From: Juglans regia
Lineage: Eukaryota; Streptophyta; Magnoliopsida; Fagales; Juglandaceae
Assembly: GCF_001411555.2 (NCBI RefSeq)
Contig: NC_049904.1
Span: 1 to 64,000 of the forward strand
DNA: 64,000 bases
Reading direction: 5' to 3'
The notes under the pieces are model-generated. The model ran no database searches. It saw nothing but the letters and a program-made list of their open reading frames with translations, and was not told the DNA's origin. This document shows, piece by piece, positions 33,501 to 45,500 of the stretch (position 1 is its first letter; each line of letters opens with the position of its first letter). Both the position numbers and the translations under genes were made by a program.

Positions 33501-36500
33501 AGGAATAGGTTTCTCTCTTTGGCTCTTGAAACACTTAAGGTTTTGCTCTGTTTTTCCACACCACACAACAGAAATGATCTGTTATATTTATAGTCCCAGC
33601 AAGTCACGGCGCCCAAAACATGAATTTTAGGTTGTCTTTGAACATTGGCTCGAGCGAGGTGTCGAGCGAAGGTCGAGCGCACGTTATCTTCTGAAACCGC
33701 TCGAGCGAGGTGTCGAGCGAGCGTCTCTGGATGTCTCTGGATGGGTTCCGCTCGAGCGCCACATCGAGCGCACATCGTGCGAACCACTCTGGATGAGTTC
33801 TGCTCGAGCGCCACGTCAAGCTCACCTCGAGCGAACCACTCTGTCTAGGTTCCGCTCGAGCGCCACGTCGAGCGCACATCGAGCGAACCACTCTGGATGG
33901 GTTCAGCTCGAGCGTTACGTCAAGCTCACCTCGAGCGAACCACTCTGTCTTGGTTCCGCTCGAGCGCTTAGTCGAGCGCACAACGAGCGAACCACTCTGT
34001 AAGGTTCCGCTCGAGCGCCATGTCGAGCGCTCATCGAGCGAACCTCTCTGGAAGGTTCCGCTCGAGCGCCATTCGAGCGCCAGTCGAGCCATGTTGAGCA
34101 CACTTCAATATTTTTCATGTACCAATGCATCAACACTTGTTACAACTCAACTTTACATAGGTTTTCACAAGAATATGCCAATTAACACATTTTTCCCTCA
34201 ACAATCTTCCCCTTTGGCATTTCTGTGACAAAACCTCTAACCTATACATAGGACTTAATCCTATCACACCCAAATCAGGATTCCCATTATTCAGGCAAAA
34301 AGTCTTGAGCACATTGAGATATTTCTGCAAACTTAACAAACGGTTAAACGTACCAATAACAATATGCAAGAAATAATCTCATAAGCATAAACACTTGTAG
34401 CACAGTTCTTAGAAAAGACTTTTCATTAAGAATTAAAACATACATTGTTTTTCAATTTAGACAAACAATAGTAGCATGAGCAGCATGTGATACAAATAAA
34501 AATAGCTGCTCCCCCACAAAACAAAACAAAGCTGCCCCAACAGCTTTCTTGCTACTCCCCCTAAATCTCTATACTACTCCCCCTTAATCTATACTCCCCA
34601 TTTTTGTCACAAACTCCAAGGGTGTCAACTGTCCCCACCAGATTGACTGCCATCTTCTTCATCAAGCCGCTCCTCAATGTCGTCGAAGCGTTTAGTCACA
34701 AGCTGCTGAAAGCTGTTAACTTTGGCATCAAGATGATCAAATCGGGCTTCAAACCGAGCTTCAAGCCGGGCAAGGTACTCAAGAACCTGCTGAAGGCTGG
34801 GATCGACTGATCCCGCTGCCGGGCCCTGAGGCTGTGAACTAGATGGCTGAGATGAGGATGGCTGAGAGGAGGATGCAGGAGGATGCTCAACATCCAGTGG
34901 GTGAGGGGTAATGTGAGCACGACTCAACTGCATGGTCCTACGCCCAATGGGAGCCTTAAGAGGAACTCTAGGCTCATTGGCACGAAGCATAACAGTCTGA
35001 GAGAGGGCTAACCTAGTAATGAGGCAGGCGAGAGGCAAGTCAGTCCGTAATTTCGGAGAATTAAACGCCTCAAGCATGACCCGACACAGATGACTCCCCA
35101 GATCAATGGAGACATCATTTATCAATGCATACTAAAGAGTGGCGCGGTCAGGACCGACATCACTCTGATGACCAGTAGGATAAAGGTTTGTAAGGACTAT
35201 CCTACTGAGAATGAGAAACTCGGGTGAAAAATGAGAGGTGAGAATGGGTGTCTTACCATCCCAACTCGAAAATGGACCGATTAAACATTCAACAATGACA
35301 GTCGGACTTGGAGGAGAAGTCCGTGTATATGGATAAGTGGGGTTTGCCACTCGCGGGGCATGTAGCAAGTCCGCAACCATGCCCGGAGTCACCCGGAAAA
35401 CAATGTTCCGGAGACTAACTTCAAAAGAGCCATCATCAGCGATGGCATCAATATTGGAGTAGAACTCCTTAACCAACTCCACAGAAGGAGTGGGATGACC
35501 AGTGGTCAAGGCAAGCCACTGGCGAGACTCAAAAATGCGAGGAATGACAGTTTCAGAAAGCTCACCAAGGAGAACTTCCCGCTCAACAATAAGAGAACGG
35601 GTGGAAAAATTTTGAGTGTAGAGTTCTCTTGCACGAGGATTGCGAAAATGTGCTTGAGCGGGGGCTGGAGGATTTTGGCGTGAACGAACCCTTCGAGACA
35701 TGATAGAAGCTGGACAAAATCAATGACCGTTAGACAAGGCTAAAGGTAATGTGAAATGCCCAATGCTTGATGAATGCACATGCCTAATTGTGAACCAAGC
35801 CAAACTTATGCAATGTTGCTAAAACTATGTCAAAATGCATAATGCACAATGCACATGCCCACTAACACAATATAACAACCCATTTTGCATTTTTGAGCAC
35901 TTCAAACTCAACCAAGCCAAGATTGGGTTTTAAACCCAATGGAGGTCCCAAGCCTCAATGCGAAACACTATCCCAATACTAGGATAGACAAAAAAAGACC
36001 ATGGGGACAATGCAATATCAATGCAACATGAAAATAGGAAATCAAACTTCATTGATGCATTTCACCGAGCACTTGGAGTGCATCTAGGTACAAACCAAAT
36101 GAAAAACCCCTTTGGGGTTCTAAAAACCTCCTAAATACAAAGAGAATGAAAATGGACAACCAAGAGGTCCATCCAAACAGCAAACAAACCAACAAAAAAG
36201 GTTCCATTTCGGAATCCCCAAATCAAGCCCTAAATTCCGAAATGCATGTATATGGAAAATGCATGAAGAAATTCAAAATAAAAACCGAAAATGATTGATA
36301 AGAATCAAAGATTAGAGACTTACCGTGATTAGAATGGGATTTCTTGAGAGAAATCAAGTGAAAACACACGGAGAGAAAGACAGAGGTTATCGCACGGGGT
36401 GGGGAGCGGAAACAGTGCAGAGGGGAAATAAGGGGCTGGGGAAAAAGAAAGGGGCGCGGGCTTTTTAAAGCACTTTCGCTCGAGTGGCAGTTAAGTTCGC

Positions 36501-39500
36501 TCGAGCGGAAGCCCAAAATTCTCAAAACTCAAATTTCATCCAGTGATTCAAGCATTAATGAAGTCAATTTTGAAGCTTGAAAAACACATCAAATGTAAAA
36601 GAGCATCATATTATCACAATTTACGCAAGTAGTAAAAACAGAGTATCACATGTAAGATGAACATGCGTGTTTTGTGAGTCCCAACTCAATCAAGAAGTTT
36701 CAACCAAAATTGTGAGTGGGGTTAGGCTAAAACAAGAAACCATAAGTGCATGGGGAGCCTTTCCACGATACAGAAAGTAAAACCTAATGCTGCTAGGACC
36801 TAAATAGTTCTGTTTGAATTCATGCATTAGGATTGGCCTATTGAGTAATATGACCCCTTTTTCTTTTTCTTCTTCTTTTTCTTCTTCTTCTTCCTTCCTT
36901 TTTTTTTTTATTTTTATTTTTTTTTTATTTTTAGAGAATTTTCATAGGAAGAATTTTGATATATAATCATGAGGTCATCTAGCCCGTGGTCAATTCTGTA
37001 TACACGTAGAGCTCCCTTACATCTTTGATTGCCTCCCCAAGAACTCACTGGTGGCAAAACAACAATTGTTTGAGCTGGAAGTGTAGTGTGTGAAGCATGT
37101 CACAACTTACAAATAGTACATATGTTTTAAACCTTTGTAACTTATAACGGTACATGATACAATTTTCAAAAGATATAAGTACCTAAAATTTTCAGAATTG
37201 ACATCACGAACACTCTTTATCCCACGCAAGTGCAAAACATTATTCATGATTTTTGAGGAACACACACAACATGCTTTTAACAAACAGAACAAAAATGATG
37301 AACAACTATACAACAAAAAAAATGCATGAATGCATGACCATCAGTCTATACCATGTCTGGTCTGCTCCTCCCCCTTTCTCATCCACACTTGTCTCACTTT
37401 TGGATGATTCACCTTATCAACCTTCTGTCTAGTAGTCAATTGGTCTAACTTCACATTGATAATCTCATTTTGTTTGGTCAAGACCATGACTTGACTCCAC
37501 AAGTTTTGATGCCCTTTTCTTGAGTAGGGCTTTTCAATTCTCTTAGGATGGTCCCTAAGCTCAAAACAGTTTGGTCGAATGTGACAAATCTTACCACAAT
37601 TGTGACAAACGTGGTTTGCCTTGTGAACTTCATGTCTCATGGAGGGTGAAACATATCTGGAAGCATTCAAGAACTTCTTACTCTTTTTAGAAGGATAGAC
37701 AATCCTACTTTTAGAGAAGGTAGGGGTATGATGATTTTTTAACTTGAAGCAATCTGGTCTAACATGACCAACCTTCCCACAATGATGACATATAGGGCTT
37801 GTGTTGCGAGCTCCTTGTCTTTTGGGAGGTGGGACAGGCTTTTGTACATGTAGGGGTTTCTTACCCTTTTTCAAAAGTTGAGGTTTGCCATTCTCATTCG
37901 AAGCAGGAACAAACATTATTTTTCCTACCCTTTTGCATGGGATTTTTGAAGTTGAAGCCACATCAGATTTCCCTTCAATATATCCTATACCTCTCTTATC
38001 ACCAAAGGACTTTCCTGAGTTTAGGATTTTGTCAAGCTTTTGTTTCCCAGTAGACAAATTTTTCAACTTATCGTTTAACAAAATCAACTCACTTCCCTGC
38101 ATTTTCACTTTATCCTCGAGTGACACATTCCTCTTTTGCAACTGATCGGTTAGACAATTTGCTTCATTCAATTTACCTTGGAGATCCTCATTTTCTCTTT
38201 TGCAAATATCTATATTCTCAATATGTGCTTTATTGAGTTTTCTCAATTTTACACATTCTTTGTACAACTTCTCATAGATTTCCTCCAACTCATCATCATC
38301 CCCGGATTCACTTCCGGATACACTCTCATTTTCAGACGTTGATTCACTTCTGTGACTTTGGCCACCAACAGAAGAAGTGAATGCCATGTAGTTGCGATTT
38401 TTCTTTGGAGAGGGACTCTTAGAAGAGTCACTTGTCTCAGAATCATTATCATTCAAAGACGCACCCTTTGCTTTCTCTATGGCCTTTTTGTAATTGGCAC
38501 ACTCAAGGCGAATGTGCCCAAAACCATGACATTCATGACACTGAATATCAGATTGTACCTTGTCTTTGGTGGCTCTAGTATATTTCTTAGAGCTCATTTC
38601 CTTCTTTCCTGAACTGGAATTTCTATTAACTCTCTCAAACCTTTTCTTCTTATCTCCCCAATTCTTTCTATTTCTAGATACAAACATCTTCCTGAATTTT
38701 TTAGCATAAAAGGCTACTTCTTTGTCACTCATAGCCAACTCATCGGACGACTCATCAGATGACTCATTGATAGTGTTGAGGGCTATGGACTTATTTTTCT
38801 TATCCACAGGAAGAGTATGCTCATAGGTTTGTAGAGAGCCCACCAGCTCTTCAATTCTCATATTGTCCAAATCTTTGCTCTCTTCAATGGCAGTGACTTT
38901 GGGACGGAATCTCTCAGGAAGAGATCTGAGAATTTTTCTCACAATTCTATTCTCAGGGATTTTGTCCCCTAAATTAAAACTAGAATTGACAACATGATTG
39001 AGTTTGGCATAGAAGGCATCAAAAGTTTCATCATTTTTCATTCTAAGTTCTTCAAAACTTGTGGTCAACATTTGAAGCTTAGAATTCTTAACAGCCTTGG
39101 TACCTTCATGGGTAACCTCAAGAATGTCCCAAGCTTGTTTACAATTTTCACACATGGAGATTCGCTTGAACTCCTCCTGGGACACAGCCATGAAAATCGC
39201 ATTCAGGCCTTTGTTATTCCAACCACACTCACTTATTTCATCCCTAGAGTAATTATCCACACTTTTGGGAGTTTGAACTCCCTCAATGATAACAACTGGT
39301 TCTCTCCATCCTTTTGTTATGGAAACCCACACTCGTTCATCCACAGACTTTAGAAACGCTTTCATTCAGACTTTCCAATAAGCATAGTTGTTTCCATCAA
39401 AATATGATGGTGATGTGAGAGATTGAGACTTATCTATTTAAACCATTATATCAGGAACACACTCAGGAACTGAATCCTAGCGGAGTGAACCCGCTCTGAT

Positions 39501-42500
39501 ACCAATTGAAAAAGTAGTGGTTTTATCCCATACAACACCTAGAGGGGGGGTGAATAGGTGCAGTTCAATTTATGTGGACTAATAAAATTTAATGCTAAGA
39601 AGCAAATAAAAGATGACACAAATCATGCAAATAATCAACACAAGGATTTGGTCACGAAGTGGAAACTCATTTGAAGAACGTCTTCAAATTCTAAAACCAC
39701 TCCTGGTGTAAGCCACCACCTAAAATCCACTATAGAAAAAGTTCATTACAACCAATTTAGAGACACTCACAAAACCTTTGTAGTTCCTAAACTTGGCTTG
39801 CAACATCACGAGTGACCCACTCGTTCTCTACACGCATGTAGTGTCGGAACTCCGACCTTCTATAGCTTTCCACGAGAACCTCTCGATCTCTGCATCAATA
39901 GCAGCTCCGGAAACCTTCCGGCCAACAAAACGTCCACTTCAATGGACTTTGAATGAGATTTGATCTTGATAGTGGTGTGGTGGATTTGTGTTTGTCCAAA
40001 AGAGATTCACAAGGTGAGGAATAGGTTTCTCTCTTTGGCTCTTGAAACACTTAAGGTTTTGCTCTGTTTTTCCACACCACACAACAGAAATGATCTGTTA
40101 TATTTATAGTCCCAGCAAGTCACGGCGCCCAAAACATGAATTTTAGGTTGTCTTTGAACATTGGCTCGAGCGAGGTGTCGAGCGAAGGTCGAGCGCACGT
40201 TATCTTCTGAAACCGCTCGAGCGAGGTGTCGAGCGAGCGTCTCTGGATGTCTCTGGATGGGTTCCGCTCGAGCGCCACGTCGAGCGCACATCGAGCGAAC
40301 CACTCTGGATGAGTTCTGCTCGAGCGCCACGTCAAGCTCACCTCGAGCGAACCACTCTGTCTGGGTTCCGCTCGAGCGCCACGTCGAGCGCACATCGAGC
40401 GAACCACTCTGGATGGGTTCAGCTCGAGCGTTACGTCAAGCTCACCTCGAGCGAACCACTCTGTCTTGGTTCCGCTCGAGCGCTTAGTCGAGCGCACAAT
40501 CGAGCGAACCACTCTGTAAGGTTCCGCTCGAGCGCCATGTCGAGCGCTCATCGAGTGAACCTCTCTGGAAGGTTCCGCTCGAGCGCCAGTCGAGCGCCAG
40601 TCGAGCCATGTTGAGCACACTTCAATATTTTTCATGTACCAATGCATCAACACTTGTTACAACTCAACTTTACATAGGTTTTCACAAGAATATGCCAATT
40701 AACACATTTTTCCCTCAACACAATGAAAACTTGGAAATTAAAAAAAAAAAAAATTGCCTTACACCTTTCTAGATTTCAACCTAAATAATTACAATTGGGG
40801 TAAAATAATAAACATGATATGAAAGAAAAAAATGGAAAAAATTTGAATAATATTTAACTACTATAGACGGCTAATTATAAGCATTTTATATAACCTATCC
40901 ACTACAATATGTGACTAGTCAATGTTTATCTCTAATAACCATATGCTATATGTCCACATCAGTTAATTATTTCTTATATATATATATATATATATATTAG
41001 TTTTGCAATGTGACATAGTATTTGTATGGTGTTAGTATACACATTATAGAACAAAAATATATCAACATTTCTTATATGGTTCCTATATACTAGTATCTTA
41101 GACTAACTATTATATATATTATAAAATATCTACTATAATTTAATCACTTAAGTACTTAGTAACTAACGTATAACCGGGATACGTGTTATATATATAATTA
41201 GAAAAGGTTGCTATGTTTATATTATTAAATTTAATCTATACACATACATATCTATATACATATAAAAAATTTTAATATACAGGAATAAATTATATATATA
41301 TTCAATGATGTATGACCAAACTTTAATTGAGTCAAGCATAGCTAACGAGTCGAGTTGGGCATGAAACGAACGAGTCTTAGCCAAGTTGAGCTGAGCTTAA
41401 TTGAGTATGTGTCATTTACTTATCAATCAGGTTTTTGTTTTGATGTTAGAGTTTTTTTCTCCCATGAGTCAAGCTCGGTTTGAGTTAAATAGATCGAGTA
41501 TCGGCTGAACAATCATACAAACTGATTCATTTATAGCCATTATTGCTTTTCTATGATGTCCATTCTATATGGGATCATTGATGATATTTATTGGTACAAG
41601 AGCACCCCTCGAGTAAAAGCTTCCACAGCCGGTTGACCAAAATGAGGATCCCAAATTGTGAGCAATATGTCTTACATGCAGAGGCTCGTTCAATTCAATG
41701 GAGGACTTCTCAATTCTTGTATGTTATCTAAGGGATGGAGCCAAAGGCAAGTTCTTTTGGAGGTATTATCACAAAAATAGTGCCCTTCTAATCTGGGCGG
41801 CATGTATAGGAGTCCCTTACACCAAGAATTTAACCCTAAATCGCTAAATCATCTAACATTTATCATAGTGTACCATAAGCGTCATTGAAAGTCCTCGCCA
41901 AGGTCCCTTTCAAGAATTTTTTGAGAGAGGATTGACTCTAGGCTGAAGCTCGATAAAACTCACTCAAAACTGGACTCTATAGGTTGTACACGAGTCCTCA
42001 GCCCCTTAGAACTCTTCAAGGTTCAACAATTGGCTGTTGGAATGCATAAGAAAATAGAGCATCCATTGAAACCTATTTCAAGCGGCTAGGTTAAAGGTGA
42101 AATGGCTGGAATCAAAAGCTTGATGAAAAATCATCCCATTCCTCAAATTGTAGGGAGGGTGGAGTGTGATTGGTGGCCTTCCCTCGAGGTTCCAATTCAA
42201 GATTTGCAGCAGGCAGCCTAGAGAGTTGATAACACTTTTCCTTGCATGCTTGATGAAGAAAAAAAAAAGAATGAAGCTATAACACCCCAAGGGAGGCCTA
42301 ATCCACACTTAGGCCCTACTCCAAAAAAATAGTCAACTCTCCCATTGGAATCATTATAACGCAAGAACTTCTCCCTCCCAAACAATGTGGGATTCCATAT
42401 ACCACCTACCCTCATCAATCAACATGGGGTATCACAATCCCTTAAATTGCCGATGTCCTCATCAGACCATTCCATCATAGGTGGCATGGCTTAAGTCTCA

Positions 42501-45500
42501 CATTCTGGCTGGATAGGCTTTTGACATAAAGAGCAAGAACTTCTCCCCCCCCCCCCAACCCCAAAAAACAAAAAAGCAATGTGAGATGTTATACATCACT
42601 TACATTATCACTTAGTATAGGGTATCACACTCACCCCTCCTTAGGCCTCTATGATACCCCCCATACTAACTAATGAGTGTAGGTGGTGTATGGGATCCCA
42701 CATTATTTGGGGGAGAAAAGTTCTTATTTTTTATAAGGATTCCAATAGACTCCAATTGTACCATTCACTAGTCCATTTGGAGTAAGGCCTAGATGTGGCT
42801 TGGGCCTCTCTTAGAATGTTACAAATGATATCAAAGTCTATCCCAACCAGAAGTGTGGGACTTAAGCAATGTTACCAACCATGGAATCGCTTGACGAGGA
42901 TGTCGAAAATTTATGGGAAGGGGAGAGATTATGATACCCCATACTGAGTGAGAAGTGTTGTTAGTGCCTGGGACCACGTATTGCTTGGGAGGGAAAAGTG
43001 CTTGCTCTTATAATGATTCCAATTGGCTTTAATTGCACCATTGATTAGTCCTTTAGAGTAGGGACCAGATGTGGCTCGGGCCTCTCTTGGAGCGTTACAA
43101 CAACACAGTGCAGTGATACGGCTTCTCTTTGAACTTTTGAATAAAGTTTAAGCTTAAAGGATGAGGAAGAGAGGGGTGGCACATTCTATGATTTTTTGAA
43201 ATCCTGTAACATCCCCTCCCTCATAGGTTGCACTTATTAACAATTTTCTAAATTACTTATAAAACATAAACTAAAATATTTATAAATGGTCAAGGCCTTT
43301 GCCTCTTCACCCTGAGCCATGTCTTTTATTGCAGCTTCATCCTCACATTGATCATTACCTGGGATCGTTAACAACTAAAAACAAAACTAAGTCAAATACT
43401 CAATAAGCAACTGCTTCATACAGTTAGCAATATAACCAAAAAAACATTTCATTTGTAATGAATGCTTTCCTCTCATTTTCAACAGGTTGGGGTTGGAGAT
43501 ACTTCTGGAGGGAGTACAACTCCTAATGATCATTATTGCTGGATGCGTCCTGAGGACATTGATTATAAACGACCTGTATATGAATGTGGCAGCTGCTCAG
43601 ATCTTGCTGCAGAAATGGCTGCTGCTCTAGCTGCTGCATCTATCGTTTTCAAGGACAACAAGGCCTATTCACAGAAACTCGTCCATGGTGCCAGAACACT
43701 CTTCAAGTTTTCAAGGGAACAAAGGGGCAGATACAGTGCAGGTGGATCAGAAGCTGCGCCGTTTTATAATTCCACTAGTTACTGGGATGAGTTTGTATGG
43801 GGTGGTGCCTGGTTGTACTATGCAACTGGTAACTCCTCCTATCTTCAGCTTGCCACCACACCTGGTCTGGCCAAACATGCGGGTGCTTTCTGGGGAGGGC
43901 CTGATTATGGTGTGCTGAGCTGGGACAACAAACTTGCTGGTGCTCAGGTAACTTAATATGGTTTCTTGTTACCATGTTATAACTTTTGGTTTCAACCTGT
44001 GTTTTGCTTTTTCATAACAAGGAAGTTAAGGTCTGAACTTATTTTTGTCTTTTTTAATGTGGGTTGAATGCAATGATGCATTTACCGCTTATTTGATGTT
44101 CATTCTGACGGAGAGAGATTCACCCTTAATCCAAAATTCTTTGCGTGCTCATATGTTATAGATGTGTTATGCTATTAGATTGGATTGCAGTTATTTCTGC
44201 TTACGTGGAATAAATATCAGTTATTTCTTCCTGCATGCCCCATGTTAATACTTTCCATGAATTTCTTACTTTATGTTTATGTATATTTACTCATCAAGAA
44301 AATGTTTATGTGCATATTTGGGGGTTGATTTCTTGTTTGTTTCTACTGCTTGTAGCTGTGTAAAGTTAGAGTGATGAATTCTTATGGGTCAGTGTCATAA
44401 ATGAATATATGCCCCATTTTATAGCATGTAAAATTTTAATGCATGGGAAAGTATCGTATTGAAAAGGATTTGTATGGGATTCGTGGCGTGTCTATTTGTG
44501 TCAAGGGTGAGGGCTATCTACAGGGGTGGAACCAAAAAGTTTAATTTAGGAGGGTGGCAAAACTATCTAGATTTTTTTGGGTGCGGTAATTTTTACAATC
44601 TATAGTCGAACATAGAGAGAGAATACTACTTGTTATTCATTGATGTGCAACAACATATACATTTTTTTTATAAGTAAAACAAGTATTTATTAATCCAACA
44701 ACTGTCAGCCCTATTTATGTAGGTGCATTAGAAACTAAGAAGTCATGAAGGTCCATGCCATTAAAGTCCATAGTAATGGCCCAAGTACAAAGAGTCTTAA
44801 AAAATAAAAGTTTTAGCTCCGCCATAGATCTCTCTATCTTCAAAAGTCCTCTCATTGCGCTCCTGCCACAAGCACCACATAATACAGATGGAGATCAGAG
44901 ATCATCTTCCAAACCACTTTGATTTCTCGAACACCTTGAATTGAGATCTAGCACGCCAATAAATCCAACACGGTTTCTAGCATAACCCACGCTAGGTCCA
45001 TTCTTTTAAACACCTCATCCCATAGAGTCCTGGCTACCTTGCAACAGCATATACATAGTACATACAAACGACAATTATACCTTCATAAGTTACACTAATT
45101 ACAACTATGTACTCTAACACTCCCCCTCAAGCTAGGGCATATATATCATATAAACATAGCTTGGAACAAATAAGCTTTAACTGATTATAACACCGTGGTT
45201 TGGTAAACATATCTGCAAGTTGATCAGCAAACTTCACAAAGGGTGTAAAAATGTCACTACTTAATATATTATCCCAAATGAAGTAACAATCAATCTCAGT
45301 TTGTTTAGTCCTCTCATGGAACATAGGATTAGATGCAATATGCACTGCAGCTTGATTATCACAAAATAATTGAGGACGGGAGCTAGAAACCCAATCTCTT
45401 GAAGAAAGTGTTGCAACCATGTCAGCTCACTAGTAGTGTGAGCCATTGCTCTGTATTTAGCTTCTGTACTAGACCGAGCTACTCCTATTTGTTTCTTACT

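Larger units (their letters stand above)
32991..40720 (-). mobile_element. Sirevirus (Copia) derivative lacking pol, with intact LTRs and target duplication
   Basis: 7.73 kb bounded by LTRs 32991-34203 and 39507-40720 and a 5-bp target duplication CAATG (32986-32990 and 40721-40725). Reading on the minus strand: 5' LTR, tRNA-Met primer site, 674-codon gag, a 1.6-kb spacer with a pyrimidine-rich tract (36855-36936 on the plus strand), an envelope-like ORF, several polypurine tracts, 3' LTR. Multiple purine tracts, a large coiled-coil gag and an envelope-like ORF are Sirevirus traits. Protease, integrase, RT and RNase H are absent. The LTRs differ at about 11 of 1,213 positions by eye. Confidence 0.9.
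32466..41526. mobile_element. Old hAT-like element split by younger insertions
   Basis: The left edge TAGGGTTGTAATCGAGCCGAG and the right edge, reverse complement TATGATTGTTCAGCCGATACTCGA, look like degenerate inverted ends. GAGCTCGAG/GTCGAGTT-type repeats lie inside both. Without the nested LINE and Sirevirus the element would be about 1.2 kb. Ends are too diverged for certainty. Confidence 0.35.

Noticed and set aside
33604..34101. Long Arg/Ala/Ser/Thr-rich open frames over the LTR minisatellite (also 40120-40653)
   Set aside because: They follow the ~55-60-bp repeat units in several frames on both strands and have no domain; artefacts of the CTCGAG array.
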